Shown: one piece after another, positions 49,266 to 59,011 of the stretch
Layout of the letters: each line of letters opens with the position of its first letter
How positions within the stretch are numbered: position 1 is the stretch's first letter
From: Candidatus Defluviibacillus avedoerensis
Lineage (GTDB): Bacteria; Pseudomonadota; Gammaproteobacteria; Burkholderiales; Burkholderiaceae_C
Reading direction: 5' to 3'
Assembly: GCA_016703665.1 (NCBI GenBank)
Contig: JADJBS010000008.1
Coordinates: 1-64,000, forward strand
DNA: 64,000 nucleotides
Notes under the pieces: generated by a model
The model's input: the letters and a program-made list of their open reading frames with translations, nothing else
Told to the model about the DNA's origin: nothing
Database searches by the model: none
Position numbers and translations under genes: made by a program

Positions 49266-50641
49266 ATGAAAATCGCCAGAACGGGCAAGGTTGTCGCGTT
49301 AGTCCTCATGGTGCCTGCGGTGCTGGCTGGCATGGCCTACCTCAAGGGCGAGCAGATTGTTCTGGGCGCCGAAGGCTACGTCTTTGGCTACCCACTGGTG
49401 ATCATGGATGTCACCCGCGTCAATTCCATTCAGTTGATTGGACCCGAGAACCAGCTCAAGCGGGTGCAACAGTTTCCTGACGCTTCTTTCAAAGACGTGG
49501 TCAGGCCCAATGCAGACACGCTCTACACCACGGCCTTCATCAACATGAACCAAGGCCCTTGGGTGTTCGAGATGCCACCCAATGTGAAGCGCTATGAACT
49601 GATGCCCTTCATGGACGCATGGACCAATGTGTTTGCTGCGCCTGGGACGCGTACCCGGGGGCTGAAGGCAAAACGGGCGCCCGGTTTTTGTTGGCTGGTC
49701 CCAAGTGGACTGGCGAGCTTCCAGTCGGCTTGACCTTGCTGCGCTCGCCCACCGCCATGACCTGGCTTGTCGGGCGTACACAAACGAATGGTGTGCAGGA
49801 CTACCCTCTGGTCAAGCAACTGCAAAACGGTTTGCGCCTGACCAAGCTGAGTGATTGGCAGGCAGGTCGAGCGCCGACTGACAAGCACTGGGCGGCTGCA
49901 ACCGTCAAACCAGAACCACCCGCCCAACAGATGCAGGCGATGGACGTGGAAACGTTTTACACCCGGCTGGCCAGCTTGATGGTGGATAACCCACCTGCCC
50001 AGGCTGATGGCCCGATGATGGCCAAGCTGCAGCGAATCGGTGTTGAGCCGGGCATGCCTTTGCGGTGGAGTCTGACCGACCGTTGGGCCATCGCGTTCGG
50101 TCGCTGGGTTGCCGATTTCACGATCGCCAAAGAGCTGAAAAAGCCACGTGAGCTGGTGCGTGGATGGGCGACACCACCGCCGGTGTTGGGCCAGTACGGT
50201 ACTTTCTACAACACCCGTGCTGTGGTCGCGATGGTGGGTCTGGGTGCGAACTTGCCGCAAGACGCAACGTATCCCAATGCGCGTGTGGACGCGCAGGGCA
50301 AGGCATTGAATGGCAGTCACCGCTACCGGCTTCACTTCAAGGCGGACGAGTTGCCACCCGTTCATGCGTTTTGGTCTGTCACTGCCTATGGGCCAGATGA
50401 CTATTTCATTGACAACCCGTTGCGTCGATATGCGCTGGGCGACCGCGACCCTTTGATTTTCAATGCTGATGGCTCGCTCGATCTGTGGATTCAGGCGGAC
50501 GCCCCCAGCGCGAACCGCCACAGCAACTGGCTGCCTGTCAAGCCAGCACAGGCATTCTTGTTGAACGCCCGCTTGTACTGGCCCAAAAAATCTGCACTGA
50601 ACGGCAGCTGGGGTATGCCTGCGGTGGAACGAATAGATTGA
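49266..50641 (+). pseudogene. DUF1254/DUF1214 protein (frameshifted)
   Basis: An N-terminal signal anchor (VVALVLMVPAVLAGMAYL) is followed by DUF1254 (EGYVFGYPLVIMDVTR, later RPNADTLYTTAFINM) and DUF1214 (FWSVTAYGPDDYFIDNP, later IQADAPSANRHSNWLP). One base is missing near 49653; adding an A restores GTRTTGAEGKTGARFLL and a 459-residue protein. Such proteins are periplasmic or membrane-associated and of unknown activity. Confidence 0.82.
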
Positions 50642-50720
50642 GTCGCTACTGCGACGCAACCGGGTTTCACCCGCTTGCATACTTGCCGTTTCCTCTTTTT
50701 CAACCCAGGAGACCCCGCCC

Positions 50721-51695
50721 ATGAAGACTCGCATCACGGAACTGTTTGGCATCGAGCACCCCATCATCCAGGGTGGCATGCATTATGTGGGCTTTGCCGA
50801 ATTGGCCGCAGCTGTGTCCAATGCGGGTGGCTTGGGCATGATCACGGGTCTGACGCAAAAGACGCCCGAGTTGCTGGCCAATGAAATCCGCCGCTGCCGC
50901 GAGATGACGGACAAACCCTTTGGCGTGAACCTGACTTTCTTGCCGACTGTTTCGTCACCTGACTACCCGGGCTATATCAAGGCGATCATTGACGGTGGTG
51001 TCAAAGCGGTGGAAACAGCGGGTAACAATCCGCAAAAGTATTTGCCTGCGCTGCATGAGGCGGGCGTCAAAGTGATTCACAAGTGCACTTCTGTGCGCCA
51101 CTCGCTGAAAGCCGAGTCGATTGGTTGTGACGCGGTGAGTGTTGACGGTTTTGAATGCGGCGGCCATCCGGGTGAGGACGATGTGCCTAACTTCATCTTG
51201 TTGCCACGCGCGGCGGATTCGCTGAAGATTCCGTTTGTGGCGTCAGGTGGCATGGCCGATGGCCGGTCTTTGGTGGCTGCCGTGGCGTTGGGGGCTGAAG
51301 GCATCAACATGGGCACACGCTTTATTGCGACCAAAGAGGCGCCGGTGCATCAGAACGTGAAGGACGCGATTGTTGCTGCGACTGAGTTGGATACGCGCCT
51401 GGTAATGCGCCCACTGCGCAACACGGAGCGTGTGTTGTTGAACGAGCCTGCCAAGCGTCTGCTGGCCAAAGAGGCTGCGTTGGGTGCCAACCTGAAGTTT
51501 GAGGACATCATTGACGAGGTGGCTGGCGTCTATCCGCGCATCATGACGGAGGGGCTGATGGAGTCTGGTGTGTGGTCTTGCGGCATGGTGGCGGGGCTGA
51601 TCCATGACATCCCGACGGTCAAGGAACTGATCGACACGATCATGCGGGATGCGGACGCGATCATTCGCAAGCGACTGGCGGGGTTTGCTGGCTGA
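50721..51695 (+). CDS. NAD(P)H-dependent flavin oxidoreductase / nitronate monooxygenase-like
   Basis: A 324-residue FMN-binding TIM barrel. It starts with GIEHPIIQGGMHYVGFAELAAAVSNAGGLG and has the phosphate-binding GFECGGHPGEDD and a VASGGMADGRS loop. The family includes nitronate monooxygenases and enoyl-reductase-like enzymes; the substrate is open. Confidence 0.88.
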   Translation: MKTRITELFGIEHPIIQGGMHYVGFAELAAAVSNAGGLGMITGLTQKTPELLANEIRRCREMTDKPFGVNLTFLPTVSSPDYPGYIKAIIDGGVKAVETAGNNPQKYLPALHEAGVKVIHKCTSVRHSLKAESIGCDAVSVDGFECGGHPGEDDVPNFILLPRAADSLKIPFVASGGMADGRSLVAAVALGAEGINMGTRFIATKEAPVHQNVKDAIVAATELDTRLVMRPLRNTERVLLNEPAKRLLAKEAALGANLKFEDIIDEVAGVYPRIMTEGLMESGVWSCGMVAGLIHDIPTVKELIDTIMRDADAIIRKRLAGFAG

Positions 51696-52081
51696 TGTTT
51701 TTGTCTAAATGGCTGTTTTGGCAATACCCATAAGCATTGGGTGCTATTAAAAGTGTAGTTTTCTTGTTCTTTAGGTGTCTTGGGCCAGTGGGGGATCAGG
51801 CGAACGGGGTACTCTGCCCACTGCGTGTCCCCCGCGCCTCGCGGCGCTCCGCCTTTACCTCCGTGGACAGAGCACCCCGTCCACCTGATTGGTTGGAGGC
51901 TGTTGGCGCATAGGTAAGATAGGCGACAGACTTTGGAGGGTGCGATGGCAGAAGTGGAAAGCGTGAGATCAAGAATCCATGCGGGGTGCGGGGCAAGTCG
52001 CGTAGCCCCCGAACTGCAGGGCCCCAGCTTATTTTGTCGTCTAGCGTCGGAATCCTGAAATAGATTCTCGGCTACATAGAA
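51696..52081. other. Intergenic region before the gene cassette
   Basis: No gene is supported. It has a small hairpin (ACCCATAAGCATTGGGT near 51727) and GC-rich sequence resembling dispersed repeats. A segment at about 52002-52049 recalls 5431-5462. Confidence 0.4.
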
Positions 52082-52091
52082 GTTATACGGC

Positions 52092-52445
52092 ATGAAAGAC
52101 AGCGCATCACTACGCGTCTGGAAGTACGGATTCGCCCCAGCTATTGCGGGCGCCGCGCCAGCAACCTATTTTGTGGTCGCAAACCTAATGTCCGGGGCCT
52201 CGCTTGAGAATGTCGCGTCCGCTTTCGTCGTTTGGTTCATTCGCGATTTCGTCCTTGCGATGGTGTTGGCCGTACCTGCGGCTGCGTTCATGCAGGGGCT
52301 AGCGGCCAATCCTCTGTGGTATTGGGTCTCCGCCTTCCTCATGGGCATTCCTATGGGCTTTGTCCTGGCTGACCCGTTGATGGAGTGGCACCCAACTGAA
52401 GCCCAACTCGATGCGGGCTTTCAAACACATACTGTTTTCATCTAA
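52092..52445 (+). CDS. Small membrane protein carried by the cassette
   Basis: A 117-residue protein with three hydrophobic segments (APAIAGAAPATYFVVANLM, FVLAMVLAVPAAAFMQGLA, WYWVSAFLMGIPMGFVLA). I do not recognise the family. The start codon abuts the left cassette boundary. Short membrane proteins of unknown role are common cassette cargo. Confidence 0.6.
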   Translation: MKDSASLRVWKYGFAPAIAGAAPATYFVVANLMSGASLENVASAFVVWFIRDFVLAMVLAVPAAAFMQGLAANPLWYWVSAFLMGIPMGFVLADPLMEWHPTEAQLDAGFQTHTVFI

Positions 52446-52969
52446 GCGGCCTTATTTGCTTTGGGCGCGTTCACGTATGGAATTCGAGTGCAAAGAGTGG
52501 TCGCACCTGCGGAGCCAGAGCATGCCGTATAACAAGTCGCTCGACGCGGAAACGCAACAGCAGGTTGCAGCTTCGCCGCGTATGTTGCGTTCCGGTCAGC
52601 TCCAACGTCAGTCGTCTGACCGTCTCTCAAATAAACAACACGGTTCCCTTCGGCTTCAACCACCCCAACTAGGCAGGCATACCAGGGTGGGCAGGCGCAG
52701 GCCGATTCGCGCGAGCTTATGGGTTGCTTCGTGTCGGCGGTGACATACGCTTAGAAGCGCGGGCTATCCGGCAATGCTGTTCGCGAGCGTGGCCGGAGAA
52801 TGGCCATCCTGGTGTGGCTGCCGGGGCTGGCAGACGTTGATATCCAGGCTTTTAGTGGTCAAAACCAATCTTTCGGCAGTACAGATAAGCCTTGACAGCT
52901 ATTGAATTTGAAGCAATTCATCGGCAGAATTTGCCGATACCATGACGGTTTTCACCGCAGTTTCTCAAA
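52446..52969. other. Non-coding stretch holding the attC-like site
   Basis: Apart from the attC candidate (52524-52610) it holds a small hairpin ATCGGCA/TGCCGAT near 52930. I see no supported gene. Confidence 0.4.
52524..52610. other. attC-like recombination site
   Basis: GTATAAC begins the site. GACGCGGAAACGCAAC (52542-52557) pairs imperfectly with GTTGCGTTCCGGTC near 52584-52597. CTCGAC on the left against GTCAG on the right leaves one unpaired C, like the extrahelical base of attC sites. The right end is CAACG before TCAGTCG. Confidence 0.55.
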
Positions 52970-53188
52970 ATGACCACCGAAGACAAACCCAAAGGCCCGG
53001 CGTCTTACTTTCCTTCGATTGAGAAGAAGTACGGGCAACCTATACGCCACTGGCTGGATCTGGTCGGCGGGCTCAAAGACATGAAACACATGGAGATGGT
53101 GGCATGGCTCAAGTCCGAACATGGCATGGGTCACGGTCATGCCAATGCCGTCGTTGCCTACGTCTTGGCTTCGAAGCAGCTGACGTGA
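52970..53188 (+). CDS. DUF4287 domain protein
   Basis: A 72-residue protein with the family sequence KGPASYFPSIEKKYGQP, HWLDLV and HGMGHGHANAVVAY. It is cytosolic, with no known function. It stands alone. Confidence 0.85.
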   Translation: MTTEDKPKGPASYFPSIEKKYGQPIRHWLDLVGGLKDMKHMEMVAWLKSEHGMGHGHANAVVAYVLASKQLT

Positions 53189-53367
53189 TTGACCGCTGGA
53201 AGGCGACTGGTCCGGGGTGGCAAACCAGGAGGGCGGATCGGCTCAGCTCGATTTTGGTGATGGAAATGGCGTTTTTGGCATATTAGGTAACACTTTATAG
53301 CTATATAAACCATAGCGTTTTAATTCAATTCAACTTGCCTTCTACTCGTCGCAAGCAATATACGATC

Positions 53368-53691
53368 TCAAGGCTCGCGTGTCGTAGGCGGGCCAGTATC
53401 TAAACCGGTTTGCGCCAACTCCCGCAAGTTCTGGCCCATCAGGCCAAAAAAGCGGTCATAAAAATCGGTTGACGACACGGTTTCGGCTGCAACCTTCACC
53501 AGCGAGTCTTGCGACGACGAGGTGGGGATCGAGATAGACCCGAGGGCGCTGACGCCTACGCTGGTGGATATGGAGCTCTTCTTGACGATGTAACGCTCTT
53601 GCTGCACCGATGCATAGGTGGTGGCGGCTTGACTGGTAATACACAATGCAGCAAGAAAACCCAAATAGGGCAGCACATGCAAGCCTCGCAA
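53368..53691 (-). CDS. Putative exported hypothetical protein
   Basis: An open frame of up to 107 residues with a plausible signal peptide (LGFLAALCITSQAATTYA) and a Ser/Thr-rich remainder. It has no ATG; TTG 53691 or GTG near 53676 would be the start. The 5' end overlaps the start of the divergent epimerase gene, so it is uncertain. Confidence 0.4.
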   Translation of the reverse strand: MRGLHVLPYLGFLAALCITSQAATTYASVQQERYIVKKSSISTSVGVSALGSISIPTSSSQDSLVKVAAETVSSTDFYDRFFGLMGQNLRELAQTGLDTGPPTTREP

Positions 53692-54617
53692 CCTCTGGAC
53701 TCAATCTTCTCCAAGCTCACCCTGCATCGATACTTGATCACTGGCGGCACGGGCTTCATCGGCACGGCTCTGGTTCAACAACTGCTGCGGCACGGCGACC
53801 ACGTCACGCTGTGGGTGCGCAAGCCAACCAAAGTCCAACAGCGGTTTGGCTACGGCGTGCGCTGCATCACCTCGTTGGACGAACTGGCGGCAGACGATGC
53901 CTTTGACACCATCATCAACCTGGCCGGTGCTCCTGTGGTCGGCCCACCATGGACGGCGGGGCGACGCCAGCAACTGCTGGACAGCCGCGTGGGCGTCACG
54001 CAAAGTCTGCTGACCTGGCTCGCACGCACAACCCAAAAACCCAGCACCTGGGTGCAAGCCTCTGCCATCGGCTTTATGGCGTGCGCCCACCTGAAGAACT
54101 GCTGGATGAACAAAGCAATGCGGGCAATGGCTTCATGAGCGAGCTGTGTGTCAAGTGGGAAGCCGCAGCCGCCCAAGCGGCGGTCATGGGCTTGCGCCAA
54201 GTCACTTTGCGCCTGGGCGTGGTACTGGGCAAAGGAGGCGCACTGCCACCCTTGCTCCTGCCGATACGCCTAGGCCTGGGTGGGCGCATGGGCAACGGTC
54301 GGCAAATGTTCAGCTGGGTTCATCTGCGAGATGTGCTCGCCGTCATCGCCACGGCACTGCAAGACAAGCGAATGCAAGGCGTTTACAACACAGTGGCCCC
54401 CGGCGTCGTGTCACAAGCTGAATTTGCACTGACCGCGGGCCAGGTGCTGCACCGCCCCGTGTGGCTGCCTCTGCCCGCATGGGTGCTGCGTCTGCCCATG
54501 GGGGAAATGGCGCAACTGTTTGTAGATGGGCAGCGGGTAGTGCCCGCCAGGCTGCAGGCGCAGGGCTTTGAGTTTGCCTATCCCGGCTTGCTACAGGCGT
54601 TGCAGGACTTGAGTTGA
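53677..54617 (+). pseudogene. TIGR01777-family NAD-dependent epimerase (frameshifted)
   Basis: An extended SDR (YLITGGTGFIGTALVQQLL start, later NLAGAPVV, then FSWVHLRDV and a DUF1731-like C-terminus). One T is missing in a T run near 54078; restoring it gives ASAIGFYGVRPPEELLDE and a full-length protein of about 313 residues. Its role is unknown; relatives include SulA-like YfcH. Confidence 0.82.
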
Positions 54618-54705
54618 ACTGAATTAGTATCTTTTTCATAGCTAAAAACGCTTATCTGTATTACCAGAAGCTCCTTTTTATTCCATTTTTAGAGCACCCA
54701 TACTC
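54618..54705. repeat. Degenerate short dispersed hairpin repeat
   Basis: CATAGCTAAAAACGCTTAT followed by CCAGAAGCTCCTTTT resembles the short AT-rich hairpin repeats with AGCGCTTAT cores that I know from Comamonadaceae intergenic regions. Identification is by recall, not by search. Confidence 0.35.
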
Positions 54706-54870
54706 ATGAAAACCTATCTCTGCCTTGTCTTCGGATTCATCTATGACGAGGCACAAGGCTGGCCTGCGGATGGCATCGCACCCGGCACACGCTGGGCCGA
54801 TGTGCCCGCCACCTGGGTCTGCCCGGGCTGTGGCGTGGCGAAAGCAGACTTTGACATGGTGGAACTCTGA
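54706..54870 (+). CDS. Rubredoxin with one iron-ligand Cys replaced by Phe
   Basis: A 54-residue protein with clear rubredoxin sequence: FIYDEAQGWPADGIAPGT and WVCPGCGVAKADF. Rubredoxins bind one iron with four Cys. Here Cys6, Cys39 and Cys42 are present but residue 9 is Phe (TTC at 54730-54732, where TGC is expected), so iron binding should be impaired. This may be another G-to-T error. It was too short for routine ORF listing. Confidence 0.8.
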   Translation: MKTYLCLVFGFIYDEAQGWPADGIAPGTRWADVPATWVCPGCGVAKADFDMVEL

Positions 54871-54913
54871 CTTAGGGAAATGCTGCTAGACGGTCTGCCT
54901 AATCAAGGGCAGG

Positions 54914-55929
54914 ATGACGGCTTTCAACACACCAAAGAGACAACCCAAGATGACAAAGATGCCACGCCTACACCTTGCTTTTACCGCTGCCGTATTTGCC
55001 GCTATGGGCAGCCTGGGCGGTAACGCGATGGCGCAGGCCTATCCCAGCAAGCCCATCAAGATCATCGTTCCCTACGCGCCAGGGGGTGCCACCGACGTGG
55101 TGGCGCGCCTGGTGTCGCAAAAACTGGGCACCGCGTTGGGGCAACCGGTGACGGTAGAAAATCGCGCTGGTGCTAACGGCATGATAGGTACCGAGGCCGT
55201 GGCCAAGGCTGCACCCGACGGCTACACCCTGCTAATGAACACCGCTGGTGCGCAAACCCTGAACCCGGTGCTGTACAAGGCCAATTACGAGCCGCTGAAA
55301 AGTTTTGAGCCGATCTCGCTGGTCGCCAAAATTGGCTTTGTGATGGTGGTACACCCCTCGCTGCCTGTCAAGACGGTGCAGGAATACATTGCCCTGGTCA
55401 AAACCAAAAGCAAGCCCATGAGCTATTCATCTGGCACCGCCATGATTGAGCTGGTCACCGAGAGCTTCAAGTCTGCCGCGAAGGTGCCGGAGATTGCCAG
55501 CATTCCTACAAGGGCACAGGGCCTCAGATGACAGCGGCGGTAGCGGGCGAGGTGGAAATGACGGTGGACCCCTTTGTCTCTATTCCCATGATCAAGGCGG
55601 GCAAACTGCGGCCATTGGCGGTATTTTCGGCCACCCGCTCTTCGGCACTGCCGGATGTGCCAACAATGAAAGAGGCGGGCGTCGAGGGCCTGAACTTCAA
55701 TTCCTGGGCCGCGTTGCTGGCCCCAGCAGGCACCCCCAAAGACATCGTGACCAAGCTGCATACCGAACTGTCTAAGGTTGTGGCAACGCAAGAGATACGG
55801 GACCGTCTGGCCAACCTGGACTATGAAGTGGTCAACAGCACGCCCGAGCAACTGGCGGCCACCATCAATGACGATGTGGCGCGCTGGCAGAAAATCGTCA
55901 AAGAAACGAACTACAAGGTGTCGCAGTAA
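54914..55929 (+). pseudogene. Bug/TctC-family solute-binding protein (frameshifted)
   Basis: A periplasmic receptor of the tripartite tricarboxylate transporter type. The signal peptide ends at NAMAQA. Family motifs are YPSKPIKIIVPYAPGG, VENRAGANG and, after the break, SIPMIKAGKLRPLAV. One T is missing near 55506; restoring it gives IASIPYKGTGPQM and a full-length protein. No TctAB genes adjoin, as is usual for orphan Bug receptors. The start may be ATG 54914, 54950 or 54959. Confidence 0.85.
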
Positions 55930-55931
55930 GT

Positions 55932-56045
55932 TGCATGCCCCCACGCTCCACCGCTACGCGGGTCGCTGCCCCCCCGAGGGGGCCTCGCCCGCCATGGGGC
56001 GGCCTGGCGGTGGGCTGCTCATGCCCTTTGGCCCTTTGCTTCGAC
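55932..56045. repeat. GC-rich palindromic intergenic element
   Basis: It contains C7-GA-G5 near 55968 and a second dyad CCGCC/GGCGG near 55990, with CCACGCTCC before them. It resembles a dispersed GC-rich repeat seen downstream of genes in Comamonadaceae genomes, and could terminate both convergent transcripts. Confidence 0.5.
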
Positions 56046-58236
56046 TCAAGGTTTCCAGCGTTTGAGCAGCAGTGCGTTGCTCATGACGCTGACCGAGCTG
56101 AGTGCCATCGCGGCGCCTGCCAGCACCGGGTTCAGATAACCCAAAGCCGCCAGCGGAATACCCGCCACGTTGTAGGCAAAAGCCCAAAACAGGTTTTGGC
56201 GGATTTTGGCGACCGTGCGGCTGGAGATGTCCAGCGCGGCCGCCACCAGGGCCAGGTCGCCCCGCATCAGGGTGATGCCTGCTGCGTGCATGGCCACATC
56301 GGTGCCCGTTCCCATGGCCATGCCAACGTCGGCAGCGGCCAAGGCGGGTGCGTCGTTGACACCATCGCCAACCATCGCGACGGTTCTGCCTTGAGCCTTC
56401 AGTTCAGCAATCTTGGCGGCCTTATCGCCGGGTAACACATCGGCCAGCACCTCGCCTTGATCCGGGTTCAAGCCCAGTCGCCGTGCCATTGCGTTGGCCG
56501 CGCCCTGGTTGTCGCCCGAGATCATCACCACGCGTTTGCCTAAGGCGCGCAGCGCGGCCAATGCGGCTTGGGCGCCGGGTTTGGGTTCGTCGGCGAAGGC
56601 CATCAGGGCGAGCAAATGGATGCCGTTGTCAGTGCGTTCGGCCATGGCTGACACCGTGGCGCCTTCGGTCTGCCAGGTGGCGGCTTTATCGGCCAGTGGC
56701 CCGGTATCGACGCCTAACTCAGCCATCCATTTGAGACTGCCGATCAGGTAGCTGCTGTCCCCCAAACGGCCTTCGGTACCGCGCCCGGGCACGGCTTGCA
56801 GATCGACGGGGGTTTGCAACACCAGGCCTCGCTCTTGCGCTGATGCCAGCACGGCGCGGGCCAACGGGTGCTCGCTGCCGCTTTGCAGGCTGGCAGCCAG
56901 TTGCAGCACGTCGGCCTCTGTCATGCCAGCCACCACTGCCAGTTCGATCAGGCGGGGGCGGCCCACGGTCAGTGTGCCTGTCTTGTCAAAGGCAACGGTG
57001 TCCATGCAGTGGGCCAGTTCCAAGGCCTGGGCATCTTTGATCAGGATGCCGTGCTTGGCGGCCACGCCGGTGCCGGTCATGATCGCTGCCGGTGTGGCCA
57101 GGCCCAGGGCGCAGGGGCAGGCGATCACCAGCACGGCCACTGCATGGATAAGCGCAGTTTCAAACGAGGCACCGCCAAGCCAGATCCAAGCCAGCAGCGT
57201 GAAGCAAAGCCAAGACCAAAACCACGGGCACAAATACGGCAGCCACTTGGTCCACCAGGCGCTGGATGGGCGCTTTGGCGGCCTGGGCGTCTTCCACCAG
57301 GCGGATGATGTGTGACAGCACGGTCTCGCGCCCCACGGCGGTGACCTGCAGCACCACGCGACCATCGCCATTGATGCTGCCACCCGTTAGCGCCGCGCCT
57401 GGTTCTTTGGGCACGGGCAGAGGTTCACCGGTGAGCATGGATTCATCGACCTGGGTGTTGCCCTCCAGCAGCTTGCCGTCCACCGGAAAGCGCTCGCCTG
57501 GGCGCACGACGAGCTTGTCGCCCACCAGCACCTCGGCCACAGGCACATCGGACTCGCCGTCCCAGCCCATCAGGTGCGCCATATCGGGCCGCAGCGCATG
57601 CAGGGCACGAATGGCAGTGGTGGTCTGACGCTTGGCACGGCCTTCCAGCCATTTGCCCAACAGCACCAGGGTGATGACCACGGCTGAGCCTTCAAAGTAC
57701 AAATGCGGCATGGTGCCGGGCTCGGCGCTGAGCCACAGCCACATAGATAAGGCCCAGCCTGCGGTGGTGCCAATGGACACCAGCAAGTCCATATTGCCAG
57801 TCAAGGCCTTGGCAGCGTGCCATCCGGCTTTATAAAAACGCGCACCTAAGATGAACTGCACAGGCGTGGCCAGCAGAAACTGCACCCAGGCGGGCAGCAT
57901 CCAGTGTTTGCCAAAGAGGTCGGCGATCATGGGGAGGACGAGAGGGGCAGACAATGCCAAGCCGATGGCGATAGGGCCAAAGCCTGCCCAGGGCGATTCG
58001 TCCGGTGCGTCCACTGCTGCATCAGCGGCGCGCGGCTCGTAGCCAGCATCCCGAATGGCGCGGCGCAAGCGGGCTTCAGTCAGATCTGCATCGTCAAAGG
58101 CAATGCGCGCGGACTCGGTGGCCAAGTTCACGGCCACGGTCTGCACGCCCGGCACTTTTTGCAGCCCACGCTCCACCCGCGCCACGCAAGATGCGCAGGT
58201 CATGCCGCCAACGCCAATGTCCAGTTCTGTTTTCAT
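56046..58236 (-). pseudogene. copA: Copper-translocating P1B-type ATPase CopA (frameshifted)
   Basis: It exports Cu(I) from the cytosol. One N-terminal HMA domain (GMTCASC at residues 11-17), membrane helices, an actuator domain (DESMLTGE), the CPC motif in IACPCALG, the phosphorylation motif DKTGTLT and the hinge GDGVNDAP are all present. The frame shifts near 57200 between LVLAL and FTLLAWIWLGG; one base change restores about 730 residues. Start ATG 58236. A CueR-type promoter lies upstream. Confidence 0.9.
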
Positions 58237-58243
58237 GGGGTGG

Positions 58244-58274
58244 AAGATACGCCTTCCCATGATGGGAAGGTCAA
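58244..58274 (-). promoter_or_regulatory. CueR-type promoter of copA
   Basis: In minus-strand sense TTGACC (58274-58269) and TATCTT (58249-58244) are separated by 19 bases containing the dyad CTTCCC/GGGAAG. The stretched spacer and dyad are the hallmark of MerR/CueR activation. Confidence 0.8.
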
Positions 58275-58288
58275 GGTTTTTGAAAGGC

Positions 58289-58319
58289 TTGACTCTCCCA
58301 TCGTGGTAAGGTTCAACAT
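58289..58319 (+). promoter_or_regulatory. CueR-type promoter of copZ-cueR
   Basis: TTGACT (58289-58294) and CAACAT (58314-58319) are separated by 19 bases, CTCCCATCGTGGTAAGGTT, with a degenerate version of the same dyad. It suggests copper-inducible, CueR-dependent expression of the rightward genes. Confidence 0.65.
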
Positions 58320-58350
58320 CAAGTTTCTTTCGAGGAAACAGGAGTTTGAA

Positions 58351-58548
58351 ATGAATCAGAGCTTTCAAGTAAGTGGCATGACCTGCGGACACTGCGAAAT
58401 GGCGGTCAAGCGCGCGGTCAAACAGTTAGACCCCGCAGCAGACATCCAGATCGACCGCAGCACAGGCAAGGTGGATGTGCAGTCTGAGCAGCCGCGCGAG
58501 CAACTGGTCAAGGCGATTGCCGACGAGGGTTACGCTGTTGCAGCATGA
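58351..58548 (+). CDS. copZ: Copper chaperone CopZ (HMA domain)
   Basis: A 65-residue HMA protein with the copper motif GMTCGHC at residues 9-15. It starts at ATG 58351 after AGGAG. It would deliver Cu(I) to CopA, encoded divergently. It overlaps cueR by four bases. Confidence 0.9.
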   Translation: MNQSFQVSGMTCGHCEMAVKRAVKQLDPAADIQIDRSTGKVDVQSEQPREQLVKAIADEGYAVAA

Positions 58549-59011
58549 CATCTGATGCGCAGGAACCGCATTGGCCAGTAGCCATTGGCAAGGCGGCAGA
58601 GTTGTCGCGGGTATCAGCCAAGATGGTGCGGCACTATGAATCGCTGGGCTTGTTACGCGCCTTGGCCCGTACCGATGGTGGCTACCGCCAGTACTCGCAG
58701 GCCGATGTACGCACCCTGCAATTCATCAAGAGAGGGCGTGACCTGGGGTTTTCGATGGCGGAGATTGCCGAACTGGTCAGCCTGTGGCACAACCGGCGCC
58801 GCGCCAGCGCCAGCGTCAAACGCATTGCGCAAAAACATGTGGATGATTTGACCCAGCGCATTGAAGCCATGCAGGCCATGCAGCGGTCGCTGACACATCT
58901 TCTGCAAAGCTGCCATGGCGATGGGCGCCCGGATTGCCCAATCCTGGATGATTTAGCGGGGCTGGGGCGTCCATGGGTTCGGCTGGAAATACCTGCTCTC
59001 GCGCCCCATGA
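58545..59011 (+). CDS. cueR: Copper-responsive MerR regulator CueR (3' end altered by a probable missing G)
   Basis: An N-terminal MerR helix-turn-helix (IGKAAELSRVSAKMVRHYESLGLL), a dimerisation helix and the Cu(I)-binding C-x7-C loop CHGDGRPDC. As written the frame runs to 59150, well inside sirB. One more G in the GGGG run near 58960 would end it at TGA 59009-59011, in an ATGA overlap with the sirB start. I give that end. The functional domains are unaffected. Confidence 0.85.

Larger units (their letters stand above)
52083..52610 (+). mobile_element. Probable solitary integron gene cassette
   Basis: The cassette starts after G52082 with TTATACGGC and the gene's ATG follows immediately at 52092. 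At the far end an attC-like site begins with GCCGTATAAC (52524-52533), the exact reverse complement of GTTATACGGC at 52082-52091. This is the R''/R' relation expected of a cassette that was once circular. No integrase gene is in the window. Confidence 0.6.
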
